Source: Mycobacterium sp. (GTDB taxonomy: Bacteria; Actinomycetota; Actinomycetes; Mycobacteriales; Mycobacteriaceae). Taken from it: a DNA stretch of 37,577 bases. This document shows, one piece after another, positions 1 through 8,947 of this stretch; position 1 is the first letter of the stretch; each line of letters begins with the position of its first letter. The notes under the pieces were generated by a model. The model saw only the letters and a program-made list of their open reading frames with translations. It searched no databases and was not told the origin of the DNA. The DNA is taken from NCBI GenBank assembly GCA_025966225.1, contig JAOPVI010000265.1:1-37577 (forward strand), written 5' to 3'. A program made the position numbers and the translations under genes.

Positions 1-965
1 CCGAATTGGCGCTTGGGCTGCGGAACGTATATCTCGATGCGGTAGTGAAAGTCGAAGAGCCGCTCCACACGCGGCCGGAAGAAGATCAATGGGTCGAATG
101 GGCATAGCAGCGCGGTGCCGCGATCGCGTCGCGGCACGGTCTGGCCGGCCCGCAGATAGGCCGGCGCACTCCAGCCGTCGACCTCGACGGGTACGAGCTC
201 ACCTTCGGCCACGAGGTCCGCGATCGCCGGTTTGGCTTGCTTGGCGCCGAGCCGGAAGTAGTCGCGGATGTCGGTCTCCGTGGCCACGCCAAGCGCCGTG
301 GCGGACCGCAGCACGAGTTCCCGCACGGCTTCGTCGTCATCGACCTCGCGCGTCACCACCTCCGCGGGCAGGACGCATTCGGTCAGATCGTAGTGCCGCG
401 CAAATCCGACGCGCGTCGCCGTGGTGAGCACCCCCGACGCCCACAGCGCTTCGGCCACCCATTTGGTGTCGCTGCGGTCCCACCACGGCCCCTTGCGCCC
501 CCGAGGCTCGGACTCCAGGTGAGCCTCGATCTGCCCGGCCGTCGACGGACCGAGCTCCGCGACCGCGGCGATGACGTCCTCGGCCAGCTTGGCGTTCTTC
601 CTGACGATCTCGGTGCCCCAGCGCCCGTGGGTGTACTCCCGCATGCGCCACCGCATCAATGGCCAGTCGTCGACGGCCATCAGCGCAGCCTCGTGCGCCC
701 AGTACTCGACGAGCAGCCGCGGCGACTTCGCACTGTGGGTCCAGGCCGCCCGGTCGAGCACGTCCCGGTCGTAGGGCCCGAGCCTGCTGAACACCGGCGC
801 ATAGTGGGCTCGCACCGAAACCGACACCGAGTCGAGTTGCAAGACCTGAATGCGTGAGACGAGCCGACGCACGTGCGCTCGCGAAACCGCGCCCGCGGGC
901 TTCGGCTCGCCGAAACCCTGAGCGGCGACGGCGACGCGGCGCGCCTGCTCCAATGACAGTTTCAT
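1..965 (-). CDS. YcaQ/AlkZ-like winged-helix DNA glycosylase (3' end outside window)
   Basis: Reading the minus strand from an ATG at 965 gives an open frame of 321 codons that runs off the window start, so the C-terminus is missing. The protein resembles the winged-helix YcaQ/AlkZ family: residues around 30-60 contain the run [16 protein letters not shown], and near the visible end [17 protein letters not shown] is followed by [10 protein letters not shown], both hallmark blocks. Characterised members (E. coli YcaQ, Streptomyces AlkZ) are glycosylases that unhook interstrand crosslinks or remove bulky alkyl lesions. The start codon overlaps the dfrA stop as ATGA, so the gene is probably translated together with thyA-dfrA. 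The family call is firm; the lesion repaired is unknown. Confidence 0.85.
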   Translation of the reverse strand, partial: MKLSLEQARRVAVAAQGFGEPKPAGAVSRAHVRRLVSRIQVLQLDSVSVSVRAHYAPVFSRLGPYDRDVLDRAAWTHSAKSPRLLVEYWAHEAALMAVDDWPLMRWRMREYTHGRWGTEIVRKNAKLAEDVIAAVAELGPSTAGQIEAHLESEPRGRKGPWWDRSDTKWVAEALWASGVLTTATRVGFARHYDLTECVLPAEVVTREVDDDEAVRELVLRSATALGVATETDIRDYFRLGAKQAKPAIADLVAEGELVPVEVDGWSAPAYLRAGQTVPRRDRGTALLCPFDPLIFFRPRVERLFDFHYRIEIYVPQPKRQF

Positions 966-1444
966 GCCCGCGCGTAGCTGACGAACCGGTACCGCAACCC
1001 CGACGCGCTGGTCAGCCAGTCCCCCTCCGTGCCGACCCACTCCGCGCCGAGCAGGGGCGCCACCGTGTCGTCGTCCTCCCGCGGCATGTTCACGTCGAGC
1101 TCGGTGACCTCACACCGGGTGGCCAGCGGAAGGGCGAGCGCGTAGATCTGCGCGCCGCCGATGACCCAGGTCTCGTCGTCCCTAACAGCCTCGTCGAGAC
1201 TGCCCGCCACCGTCGCACCGTCAGCCACGTAGTCAGCTTGCCGTGTCACTACGACATTTCTGCGTCCCGGCAGCGGCCGCACCTTCGCGGGCAACGACTC
1301 CCAGGTCAATCGGCCCATGACGACGGTGTGACCCATCGTGAGTTCCTTGAACCGGGTCTGGTCCTCTGGCAGTCGCCACGGGATCCCGTTTCCACGTCCG
1401 ATGACCCCCGACGTGGACTGGGCCCATATAAGACCAACCGTCAT
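962..1444 (-). CDS. dfrA: dihydrofolate reductase
   Basis: This 160-residue protein reduces dihydrofolate to tetrahydrofolate with NADPH, recycling the product of the thymidylate synthase encoded just upstream. Visible signatures are GLIWAQ at the N-terminus, the substrate loop IPWRLPEDQ with the catalytic acid Asp, the cofactor-binding [19 protein letters not shown], and [14 protein letters not shown]. Length and layout match mycobacterial DHFR (Rv2763c). The ATG overlaps the thyA stop by 4 nt and the stop overlaps the next gene's ATG by 4 nt. Oddity: the residue after GR in the GR(R/K/H)TW motif is Leu rather than a basic residue, which may alter NADPH contacts. Confidence 0.97.
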   Translation of the reverse strand: MTVGLIWAQSTSGVIGRGNGIPWRLPEDQTRFKELTMGHTVVMGRLTWESLPAKVRPLPGRRNVVVTRQADYVADGATVAGSLDEAVRDDETWVIGGAQIYALALPLATRCEVTELDVNMPREDDDTVAPLLGAEWVGTEGDWLTSASGLRYRFVSYARA

Positions 1445-2241
1445 ACAGCTACGGGGGCTTTGATTCCCGGATGCGGGTCGTAGTTGACGATCGCGACGTC
1501 GTCAAAGGTGTAGTCGAAGATCGAATCCCGTGGCGCGAGAACCAATTCCGGGTAGGGTCGAGGGTCTCGGCTCAGCTGAAGCGCCACCTGCTCGACGTGA
1601 TTGTCGTAGATGTGACAGTCCCCGCCCGTCCACACGAACTCACCGACGCCAAGCCCGGCCTGGGCGGCCATCATGTGCGTCAACAGCGCGTAACTCGCGA
1701 TGTTGAACGGCACGCCGAGGAACAGGTCGGCGCTGCGCTGATAAAGCTGGCAGGACAGCTTGCCGTCGGCGACGTAGAACTGGAAGAACGCGTGGCAGGG
1801 TGGCAGCGCCATCTGCGGGATCTCGCCGACGTTCCAGGCCGACACGATGTTGCGCCGGGAGTCGGGATCGCTCTTGAGCAGTTCCAGAGACGCGGCGATC
1901 TGGTCGATGGCCTCACCCGACGGTGTCGGCCACGACCGCCACTGCACCCCGTAGACCGGACCGAGCTCGCCTGTCTCGCTTGCCCATTCGTCCCAAATCG
2001 TGACGCCGTGCTCGTGCAGCCAGGCCACGTTGGAATCGCCGCGCAGAAACCACAACAGTTCGTAGATGACCGACTTGAGGTGCACCTTCTTGGTGGTGAT
2101 CAGCGGAAAACCGGCCGACAGGTCGTAGCGCAGTTGGTGGCCGAACAGGCTGCGGGTGCCGGTACCGGTCCGGTCGGACTTCGGTGTGCCCCGCTCCGTC
2201 ACCAGCCGCAACAGATCCTCATAAGGCGTGGCGATGGGCAC
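1441..2241 (-). CDS. thyA: thymidylate synthase ThyA
   Basis: This 266-residue enzyme methylates dUMP to dTMP using methylene-tetrahydrofolate and yields dihydrofolate for DfrA. It shows the N-terminal arginine motif [13 protein letters not shown], the middle block WRSWP, the catalytic cysteine in [13 protein letters not shown], the dUMP-binding [18 protein letters not shown], and the C-terminal IKAPVAV. Length equals the usual bacterial ThyA. The GTG start at 2241 is supported by a TAAACT hexamer ending 6 nt upstream, which predicts a leaderless mRNA. It heads the thyA-dfrA-ycaQ-like operon and diverges from the hydrolase gene at 2284. Confidence 0.98.
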   Translation of the reverse strand: MPIATPYEDLLRLVTERGTPKSDRTGTGTRSLFGHQLRYDLSAGFPLITTKKVHLKSVIYELLWFLRGDSNVAWLHEHGVTIWDEWASETGELGPVYGVQWRSWPTPSGEAIDQIAASLELLKSDPDSRRNIVSAWNVGEIPQMALPPCHAFFQFYVADGKLSCQLYQRSADLFLGVPFNIASYALLTHMMAAQAGLGVGEFVWTGGDCHIYDNHVEQVALQLSRDPRPYPELVLAPRDSIFDYTFDDVAIVNYDPHPGIKAPVAV

Positions 2242-2247
2242 GCGGTC

Positions 2248-2253
2248 AGTTTA
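2248..2253 (-). promoter_or_regulatory. -10 element of leaderless thyA promoter
   Basis: On the minus strand TAAACT lies exactly 6 nt before the GTG of thyA. A mycobacterial TANNNT -10 box at this spacing would place the transcription start on the first base of the start codon. No Shine-Dalgarno sequence is visible. Confidence 0.55.
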
Positions 2254-2283
2254 CGTCGCACGCCCTGGAGTAGAACGGAGGCC

Positions 2284-3021
2284 ATGCCGACGATCACCGA
2301 CACCATCACCACTGCCGATGGAACTTGTACCGTAACGCTCGCCACACCCGAGGGCGACGGGCCGTGGCCCGCCGTCGTGATGTTCCCCGACGCCGGCGGA
2401 GCACGCCAGACCTTCAGCGACATGGCCCAGCGATTGGCTGACTACGGCTACGCGGTGCTGGTCCCCGACGTGTATTACCGTGACGGCGACTGGGCGCCGT
2501 TCGACATGAAGACCGTCTTCGCCGACCAGAACGAGCGCAAGCGGCTCTTCGAGATGATCTCCAAGGTGACGCCGGACATCATGGCCAGCGACGCGGCCGC
2601 GTACTTCGACTACCTGGAGTCGCGCCCCGAGGTCAGCGGCAGCGCATTCGGCACCACGGGCTACTGCATGGGCGGGCGCATCTCGTTGCTGGTGGCTGGT
2701 CGGCTGCCCGCGCGGGTGGCCGCCGCGATGTCCTTTCACGGCGGAGGGCTCGTATCGGACGACGCCAGCAGCCCGCATCTGCTCGCCGACAAGATCCAGG
2801 CCACGGTCTACGTGGGCGCAGCGGAAAACGACGCTTCCTTCACAGCCGAACACGGCGAAACGCTCGACAAGGCGCTCACCGCGGCCGGTGTCGAGCACAC
2901 GATCGAGTTCTACTCCGCCGCACACGGTTTCGCCGTTCCCGACAACGAGCCCTATGACCCGACCGCGGCGCAGCGGCACTGGGAAGCCATGGAACGGGTG
3001 TTCGGCGCCAAGCTCGGCTGA
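2284..3021 (+). CDS. dienelactone hydrolase family protein
   Basis: This 245-residue alpha/beta hydrolase of the dienelactone hydrolase family corresponds in position to Rv2765. The visible triad is the nucleophile Cys in GYCMGGRIS, Asp in the segment AENDASF, and His in SAAHGFAVPDN. PAVVMFPDAGG supplies the oxyanion loop. The chosen ATG has a CGGAGG ribosome site 3 nt upstream; the longer open frame extending upstream overlaps thyA and is not credible. It is divergent from thyA with a 42-nt gap. The natural ester or lactone substrate is unknown; use in aromatic degradation is only one possibility. Confidence 0.92.
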   Translation: MPTITDTITTADGTCTVTLATPEGDGPWPAVVMFPDAGGARQTFSDMAQRLADYGYAVLVPDVYYRDGDWAPFDMKTVFADQNERKRLFEMISKVTPDIMASDAAAYFDYLESRPEVSGSAFGTTGYCMGGRISLLVAGRLPARVAAAMSFHGGGLVSDDASSPHLLADKIQATVYVGAAENDASFTAEHGETLDKALTAAGVEHTIEFYSAAHGFAVPDNEPYDPTAAQRHWEAMERVFGAKLG

Positions 3022-3078
3022 CCGCGTCGAGGCGAGGCCGTTTTGCCTCGCCGCGCCCTCGTAGGCGACCATGAACGC

Positions 3079-4008
3079 GTGTACGACCAGGAAAGCAGCG
3101 GCAACTCCGAGTTCAGTGACGATCCGCAGGACGCGGGAACCCGCATCGACCCGGTGCTCGCCAGGAGCTGGCTGCTGGTCAACGGCGCACAACCCGACCG
3201 ATTCGCACCTGCGGCCCACTCGCGCGCCGACATCGTCGTGCTCGACATCGAGGATGCGGTCGCGCCGAAGGACAAGTCCGCGGCGCGCGACAACGTCTGC
3301 CGGTGGCTCACCTCGGGCAACGACGACTGGGTGCGAATCAACGGCTTCGGCACCCGTTGGTGGGCCGATGACCTCGACATGCTCGCCGACACCTCGATCG
3401 GCGGCGTCATGCTCGCCATGGTCGAATCCGTCGACCACGTCATCGAAACCGCCAAGCGACTTCCGGACGTTCCGATCGTCGCCCTCGTCGAAACGGCCCG
3501 TGGGCTCGAGCGCATCACCGAGATAGCCGCGACCAAGGGCACCTTCCGGCTGGCGTTCGGCATCGGCGACTTCCGCCGCGACACGGGTTTCGGAGACAAT
3601 CCGGCCACCTTGGCCTATGCGCGGTCACGTTTCACGATCGCGGCCAAGGCGGCCCATCTGCCGAGTGCCATCGACGGGCCGACCATCGGTTCGAGCGCGC
3701 TGAAGCTCATCGAGGCCAGCGCCGTCTCCGTCGAATTCGGCATGACCGGCAAGATCTGCCTGTCGCCCGATCAGTGCCCCGCCGTGAACGAAGGGCTGTC
3801 CCCCTCGCAGGACGAGATCACCTGGGCCAACGAGTTCTTCACCGAGTTCCAGCGCGACGGCGGCGAGATCCGCAACGGCTCAGACCTGCCACGCATCGCC
3901 CGCGCGACCAAGATCCTCGATCTTTCGAAGGCTTACGGCATCCACTCGTCGCAGTTCGGCGACGACCCGGATCACGTGCCCGCTCCGTCCGACACGTACC
4001 ACTACTGA
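3079..4008 (+). CDS. CitE-like HpcH/HpaI aldolase / CoA ester lyase
   Basis: This roughly 309-residue protein belongs to the citrate-lyase beta-subunit-like (CitE) superfamily, Mg-dependent TIM-barrel enzymes acting on acyl-CoA esters. Visible motifs are RSWLLVNGAQPDRF (N-terminal Arg), IVVLDIEDAVAPKDKSAAR, WVRING, ALVETARGLERI with the metal-ligand Glu, FGIGDFRRDTGF with an Asp, and GMTGKICLSPDQ. No citrate lyase alpha or gamma genes are nearby, so it is probably a stand-alone lyase or thioesterase like other mycobacterial CitE proteins. A GTG at 3079 is preferred as start; a TTG at 3043 is the in-frame alternative. Its end overlaps the convergent gene by 7 nt. Confidence 0.85.
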   Translation: MYDQESSGNSEFSDDPQDAGTRIDPVLARSWLLVNGAQPDRFAPAAHSRADIVVLDIEDAVAPKDKSAARDNVCRWLTSGNDDWVRINGFGTRWWADDLDMLADTSIGGVMLAMVESVDHVIETAKRLPDVPIVALVETARGLERITEIAATKGTFRLAFGIGDFRRDTGFGDNPATLAYARSRFTIAAKAAHLPSAIDGPTIGSSALKLIEASAVSVEFGMTGKICLSPDQCPAVNEGLSPSQDEITWANEFFTEFQRDGGEIRNGSDLPRIARATKILDLSKAYGIHSSQFGDDPDHVPAPSDTYHY

Positions 4009-4463
4009 TTGTGAGCGTCGCGGTGGCGGCCCAATGACCGCAGCGCGCGCACGATTCCCCGGCTTGCGTACATCGCCGCCGCAATCGACGCCACGATCAT
4101 CACGATGAACATGACCAGCCAGTTGCTGCGGCTGTGGCTGACGTTCCACCACACGATCGTGAAGAGCACGGCGCAGATGAAGACCACGATGTCACGCCAG
4201 TTGCCACGGTAGGACTGGGCGACCTCCAGCAGGGATCGGTTCTTGTCAACGGCGGCGATCAGATCGTCGACGCGGATGTCGATTACGCGCTGCAGTTCGG
4301 CCCGGCGTTCGACCTGGTCGGCGGGCAGCCGTTCGAGTAGGTCCATGTCCTGCTTGATCAGGCCCCGGATGTCGGGTCCGCGAATGTTGCCCGCGGCGAT
4401 GCCGAGCAGCGCACCGCCCGCGATGGGCGCGCCGGCCATGGCGATTTCGGCGATACCAGGCAT
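4002..4463 (-). CDS. conserved membrane protein, function unknown
   Basis: This 153-residue protein is not recognised as a named family. It has a glycine/alanine-rich N-terminus, a charged, probably helical stretch at about residues 35-90 with several Arg/Asp/Glu, and two transmembrane segments at about 91-107 and 114-133, followed by a basic tail. The start is an ATG with a GGAGGAGA ribosome site 7-8 nt upstream. It is transcribed alone, convergent with the CitE-like gene and downstream of the lipoprotein gene by 76 nt. No catalytic motif is visible. Confidence 0.75.
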   Translation of the reverse strand: MPGIAEIAMAGAPIAGGALLGIAAGNIRGPDIRGLIKQDMDLLERLPADQVERRAELQRVIDIRVDDLIAAVDKNRSLLEVAQSYRGNWRDIVVFICAVLFTIVWWNVSHSRSNWLVMFIVMIVASIAAAMYASRGIVRALRSLGRHRDAHNQ

Positions 4464-4539
4464 CTGCGGGTCTCCTCCGTCGATCCACGAGCGTGCCGAT
4501 TGACCGTATCGGAGAAGTGCCCGTTCCAGGAGGACGTCG

Positions 4540-5517
4540 TCATTTCACCCAGTCGCTCACGGCGGGCCAGGTTTCCGCGTTGCCGGGATCGGGCGCCCAC
4601 TCGACACGCGTCAGAATGTCCTTGAGCTCAACGGTCGGCTTGGCCGGATACGGTCCGGATAGTTCGAACGCCACGAGCGTGCCAGGGCTGACCTGCACGG
4701 CGAACTGGTTCACGCGTTCGTCGTAGAGGCCGTCCTTCCCGTCGATCGTCAGGGCAGTTGCGCGGTCTTCTTGAATGTGCCCGTAGTAGCGGTCGGTTGG
4801 CCAGATCTGCACGCCCAGGTGGTCGGACTTCACCATGCAGTCCTCTGTTCCGCTGACGTCGGTCCGACCGCAAGGCGCGAACTCGAGTCGGGTGCCGTAC
4901 TCGCTCCTGTCGACGCTGAGCTCCGCCAGCGGCAAGTTGACGGGAACGTTCGCCATGCTCAGCGGAAGCCGAATGGGGCTGCGTTGGGCGGGTTGGAGGG
5001 CGTGGGCTAGCTCGACCATCCGATCGCGTTCGACGGTCTTGTCCGTCAGGCCCCGTACCGTCGCCCACGCGTCATCCGCGTACTGCCAGGCAAGCGTCGC
5101 TGCATGCTTGGCGGGATCTTCGAGCAGGAAGCCGTCACCATCGGAGTTCACGCTGATCGGCTGCCCGGTGCTCGCGACCGTGGGATCGAATTGGCCCGGG
5201 GCGTACGCGGTCAAGGTCGCGGTCCACGGCGCACAGCCGTTGCAACCGAAGGGATTGTCGAGCTCATCGGCCGGGCGGAGGTTGAACTGCTGGAAGTCTG
5301 ACGTGATCCTCCGGTTGAGTTCTTCCCAGCCCTGCGGCTGGTTGGCGACTAGGCCCATCCACTGCGGGTCGAACTGGACGACGGTGGCCGGTGCAGCGGC
5401 GACGGTGGACGAGGTCGGCCCCGCCGTCGGGATCGCCGGTTGCTGCGCAGCGCATCCCACCGCAACCGCGACGGTGATGGCCGCGACAATCGTGTGGCAA
5501 TGCCTTCCGTAATTCAT
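4540..5517 (-). CDS. putative lipoprotein
   Basis: This 325-residue protein has a short hydrophobic signal ending in VAVGC, a lipobox with Cys at about residue 22, so it is predicted to be lipidated and anchored on the outer face of the cytoplasmic membrane. The mature part begins with a low-complexity Pro/Ala/Thr/Ser linker and has four to five further cysteines, including a CNGC pair near residue 92 and CGRTDVSGTEDC, which could form disulfides. No enzymatic motif was recognised. The ATG at 5517 is preferred over the preceding GTG because a TAACTT hexamer ends exactly 6 nt upstream, predicting a leaderless transcript. Confidence 0.8.
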   Translation of the reverse strand: MNYGRHCHTIVAAITVAVAVGCAAQQPAIPTAGPTSSTVAAAPATVVQFDPQWMGLVANQPQGWEELNRRITSDFQQFNLRPADELDNPFGCNGCAPWTATLTAYAPGQFDPTVASTGQPISVNSDGDGFLLEDPAKHAATLAWQYADDAWATVRGLTDKTVERDRMVELAHALQPAQRSPIRLPLSMANVPVNLPLAELSVDRSEYGTRLEFAPCGRTDVSGTEDCMVKSDHLGVQIWPTDRYYGHIQEDRATALTIDGKDGLYDERVNQFAVQVSPGTLVAFELSGPYPAKPTVELKDILTRVEWAPDPGNAETWPAVSDWVK

Positions 5518-5523
5518 CACAGC

Positions 5524-5529
5524 AAGTTA
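5524..5529 (-). promoter_or_regulatory. -10 element of leaderless lipoprotein promoter
   Basis: TAACTT on the minus strand ends 6 nt before the ATG at 5517, the spacing expected when transcription starts on the A of the start codon. No ribosome binding site is present. Confidence 0.45.
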
Positions 5530-5589
5530 TGTGGAGCCTCTCAACGAATCCTCAAATCCGAAAGGCCGCTACGCGCAGCTCAATTCGCG

Positions 5590-6045
5590 TCATTCCATGA
5601 GCTGCGCCGCGACCGTCGCACCGAGTTCCCAGCACGATTCAAGGTCACCTTTGCTTGGCTTGCCCGACACGACAACGTGCGCGACAGCTTGCACCCAGCC
5701 GAGTCCGGTCGTGATGGCGGTGACGCCCCGTTCGGCTCCTTCGGTGCCCTCATTGCCGTGGAGGTATAGCCCGAAGGGTCGTCCACGCGTCGTATCCAGA
5801 CACGGGTAGTAGCAGACGTCGAATGCGTGCTTGAGCGCGCCGCTCATGTAGCCGAGATTCGCCGGAGTGCCCAGCAGATAGCCGTCGGCCTCCAGCATCT
5901 CCGTCGGCGACACCACAAGCGCAGGCCGCCGCACGACCTCGACGCCCTCGATCTCGGGGTCGGTCGCACCGGCCAGCACCGCCTCGAACATTTCCTGAGT
6001 GTGAGGTGACGGGGTGTGGTGGACGATCAACAGCGTCTTGCTCAT
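5590..6045 (-). CDS. flavodoxin/NAD(P)H-dependent FMN reductase-like protein
   Basis: This 151-residue protein has a flavodoxin-like fold, matching Rv2771c in position and size. The N-terminal LLIVHHTPSPHTQEM is a phosphate-binding loop after strand 1, DGYLLGTPANLGYMSGALK is the WrbA/flavodoxin loop that holds the FMN isoalloxazine, and GLYLHGNEGTEGA follows in the next strand-loop. It likely uses FMN for electron transfer or quinone reduction, but the partner is unknown. Its ATG overlaps the stop of the upstream membrane gene by 4 nt, and that gene follows dapB, so the three probably form an operon. Confidence 0.82.
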   Translation of the reverse strand: MSKTLLIVHHTPSPHTQEMFEAVLAGATDPEIEGVEVVRRPALVVSPTEMLEADGYLLGTPANLGYMSGALKHAFDVCYYPCLDTTRGRPFGLYLHGNEGTEGAERGVTAITTGLGWVQAVAHVVVSGKPSKGDLESCWELGATVAAQLME

Positions 6046-6527
6046 GTCGAACGGCTCCCCTCTTCCATCTGCACCGCCGTCTTCATCGTCTCTCGTGCCC
6101 GGCTGCGATCCCCGGCGTAGTCATACGCCCGGGCCAGCCGATACCAGCGACGCCAGTCGTCGGGGTCGTGGTCGAGCTCGGCCTTCACCGTCTGGAACAA
6201 CGCGTCGGCGGCGTCGCGTTGGATGCGGCCCGACGGCGTCCTCGGGAGTGCGCTGACGTCGAGTTCCAGGCCTTGCTCACGCGCCTCGCGTGCGAGCCGT
6301 TGGTGGGTGAAACCTGCACGCAGCGTGGCGATCATCGCCCACAGTCCGACGATCGGAAGCAGGAACACGGCCAGGCCGAGGCCGATCGCCGCGGGCCTGC
6401 CGGAGCTCACCAGGATGACACCAGCGCGGCCGAGCAGGACGAAGTAACCGACGAGCGCCAGGCACATGAAAGCGATCAGTACCTGGATGCGCAGCGCGCG
6501 CGAACCCTCGTCCCTGTTCAGCGCCAT
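6042..6527 (-). CDS. conserved membrane protein with TPR-like tail
   Basis: This 161-residue protein corresponds in position to Rv2772c. Two transmembrane helices are visible at about residues 13-33 and 46-66. The cytoplasmic C-terminus contains LFQTVKAELDHDPDDWRRW followed by YRLARAYDYAGDRSRARE, a pattern like a single tetratricopeptide repeat, suggesting a protein-binding role. It lies 22 nt after dapB and overlaps the flavodoxin-like gene by ATGA. No direct function can be assigned. Confidence 0.8.
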   Translation of the reverse strand: MALNRDEGSRALRIQVLIAFMCLALVGYFVLLGRAGVILVSSGRPAAIGLGLAVFLLPIVGLWAMIATLRAGFTHQRLAREAREQGLELDVSALPRTPSGRIQRDAADALFQTVKAELDHDPDDWRRWYRLARAYDYAGDRSRARETMKTAVQMEEGSRST

Positions 6528-6549
6528 CGGTTCCTCGCGCGAGCGCTCG

Positions 6550-7347
<798 letters not shown>

Positions 7348-8823
7348 TCACTGCGGAAGCGCGGCCCTGGCCTTGAGCGCCAACCACAGCTCCATTCGGT
7401 CGTCGCCGTCATCGAGTCGCCGTCCGGTCAACGCGGCAATCCGGTCGATGCGGTTCCGGACGGTGTTGCGGTGTAGGGACAGTCGGTGCGCCGCGGGCTC
7501 CCACGCCCCGTTGGCTCGCAGCCACTGATCCAGCGTGCGAAGCAATTCCAACCGGTCTCTTGGATCGAGCTGATCGAGCGGGGCCAGCACCGCGTCGGCG
7601 AAGCCGCGAACCACGTCGGGCGTACCCAGGGACAGCAGCAACGAGACCGTCTCGCCCTCGCTCGCCGTGACGATCCGGCCGAGGTGCTCGCTGATCGGGA
7701 GCAGTGAGTGGGCCTGCATCGCCGAGACGGCCAGCGTCTCGGGTGCGGTGGGGGCACCGACGCCCGCCGGCAGGCCTGCTGCGTGTGTCCGCAGGGCGTC
7801 AGTCAGCGCCTTCAGATCGGAGTGCGCGAGTTCGACCGTTGCGCCGTGCACCCGAAGCAGGGCACCATCGAGTCCCAGGTGCAGGCGGAACGCCAGCAGG
7901 TCCACGTCATCGGACGCCACGACGGCCACCTGGTAGTGCTCTTCGGTCATCCCGACGCTGTCCGCAAGGTGTTGTGCGCGTTCACGTTTTATGCCAGGAC
8001 GCAACAACTGCGCAAGAACCTGGCCGCGTCGCCTGCGCTCGGGTTGATCGGACAGATTGCGCCGTTCGATGTCCAGCGCAATGAGGGAAACCAGCACGGT
8101 CGACGAACTACGGGACGTCGTGTCCATGTCGGCACCGAGCACGACGTAGGCCAGCGGCACCTGGGCCCCCACCGTGTGCACCTCGAAGTCACCCACCATC
8201 GACCACCCACCGGACACCGTCGGCGAATGGAACGGAGTCCGGCAGGCCCGCTCAACCACCTCGACGTCGGTGCCCGGCGTGGCCGCCATCAGGCGTCCGC
8301 GACCGTCGCAGACCACGCACGGGGTGCCGCTGGATTCCGACCACGCCGACAGCAGTGCGGGCAGCGGTGCAGAACTGGTCGCCACGGCCGTGAGTCGGCG
8401 ATTGATCTCCATCGCGGTCTGCAGATCCTCGCGCTCCTCGGCGGCGATGGTGGCGAAGACCCACTTGGTGATCGCGATGAACGGCGTTTCGTCGGGCACC
8501 ATCAGCAGCGGCACGGCGAGCTCCTCGGCGGCGGTCCGCAAGGCATCGGGGCACTCCTGATACGGCAGGCCGTGCCCCAGCCCGAGAGCGATCCCAGCCA
8601 CCCCGGCGGCCGCGCATTCGGAGATGTACGCCCGGCACTCGGGCAGCTTCATCGGCAACAGCAGGCCCACGGTCATGAGCAATTCGCCGCCGCGCAACCA
8701 ATCTCCTGGCGACGTCAGCTCGGAGACGTGGGCGGAGGTGACCTGGTTGGCTAGCCCGCCAGCACCAGCTGTGACCTGCAGATTCAGCGACCGGTCAGCC
8801 ACGACGTCGCCAATCGTGATCAT
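7348..8823 (-). CDS. PucR-family transcriptional regulator
   Basis: This 491-residue regulator reads divergently from the NCS1 permease gene. The N-terminal PucR ligand domain (about residues 1-120) starts ITIGDVVADRSLNLQV and contains SPGDWLRGGELLMTVGL. A middle region (about 280-380) resembles the GGDEF-like domain of CdaR/PucR proteins. The C-terminal helix-turn-helix (PucR C-terminal type) holds HRLSLHRNTVRNRIDRI. PucR-type proteins respond to purine-breakdown or other nitrogen metabolites. The ATG at 8823 is chosen because the protein there begins with the family domain; in-frame ATGs at 8877 and 8886 would add a basic extension. A TACAGT hexamer (8838-8843) fits a very short leader for the 8823 start. 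Confidence 0.9.
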   Translation of the reverse strand: MITIGDVVADRSLNLQVTAGAGGLANQVTSAHVSELTSPGDWLRGGELLMTVGLLLPMKLPECRAYISECAAAGVAGIALGLGHGLPYQECPDALRTAAEELAVPLLMVPDETPFIAITKWVFATIAAEEREDLQTAMEINRRLTAVATSSAPLPALLSAWSESSGTPCVVCDGRGRLMAATPGTDVEVVERACRTPFHSPTVSGGWSMVGDFEVHTVGAQVPLAYVVLGADMDTTSRSSSTVLVSLIALDIERRNLSDQPERRRRGQVLAQLLRPGIKRERAQHLADSVGMTEEHYQVAVVASDDVDLLAFRLHLGLDGALLRVHGATVELAHSDLKALTDALRTHAAGLPAGVGAPTAPETLAVSAMQAHSLLPISEHLGRIVTASEGETVSLLLSLGTPDVVRGFADAVLAPLDQLDPRDRLELLRTLDQWLRANGAWEPAAHRLSLHRNTVRNRIDRIAALTGRRLDDGDDRMELWLALKARAALPQ

Positions 8824-8837
8824 CCTGCGCCGCCGAG

Positions 8838-8881
8838 ACTGTACATTTCGCCCAACCTTAATAGATGAATTGAACATTTCG
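8838..8881. promoter_or_regulatory. divergent pucR/permease control region with direct repeats
   Basis: Two identical octamers ACATTTCG sit at 8843-8850 and 8874-8881, 31 bp apart (about three helical turns), in an AT-rich patch between the PucR gene and the permease. The first overlaps a TACAGT -10 hexamer for the regulator on the minus strand. Such phased direct repeats are plausible operators for the PucR protein; no footprint data are known to me. Confidence 0.4.
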
Positions 8882-8947
8882 GCCATGGTGACTCGTCGGC
8901 TCGCGGCGCATGGTGATACCCAACACACCCACCGTCGCAGGAGCCCC

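Noticed and set aside
1471..2283. Long plus-strand open frame running through thyA into the dienelactone hydrolase gene
   Set aside because: It is the antisense of thyA; only the part from the ATG at 2284 has a ribosome site and family motifs.
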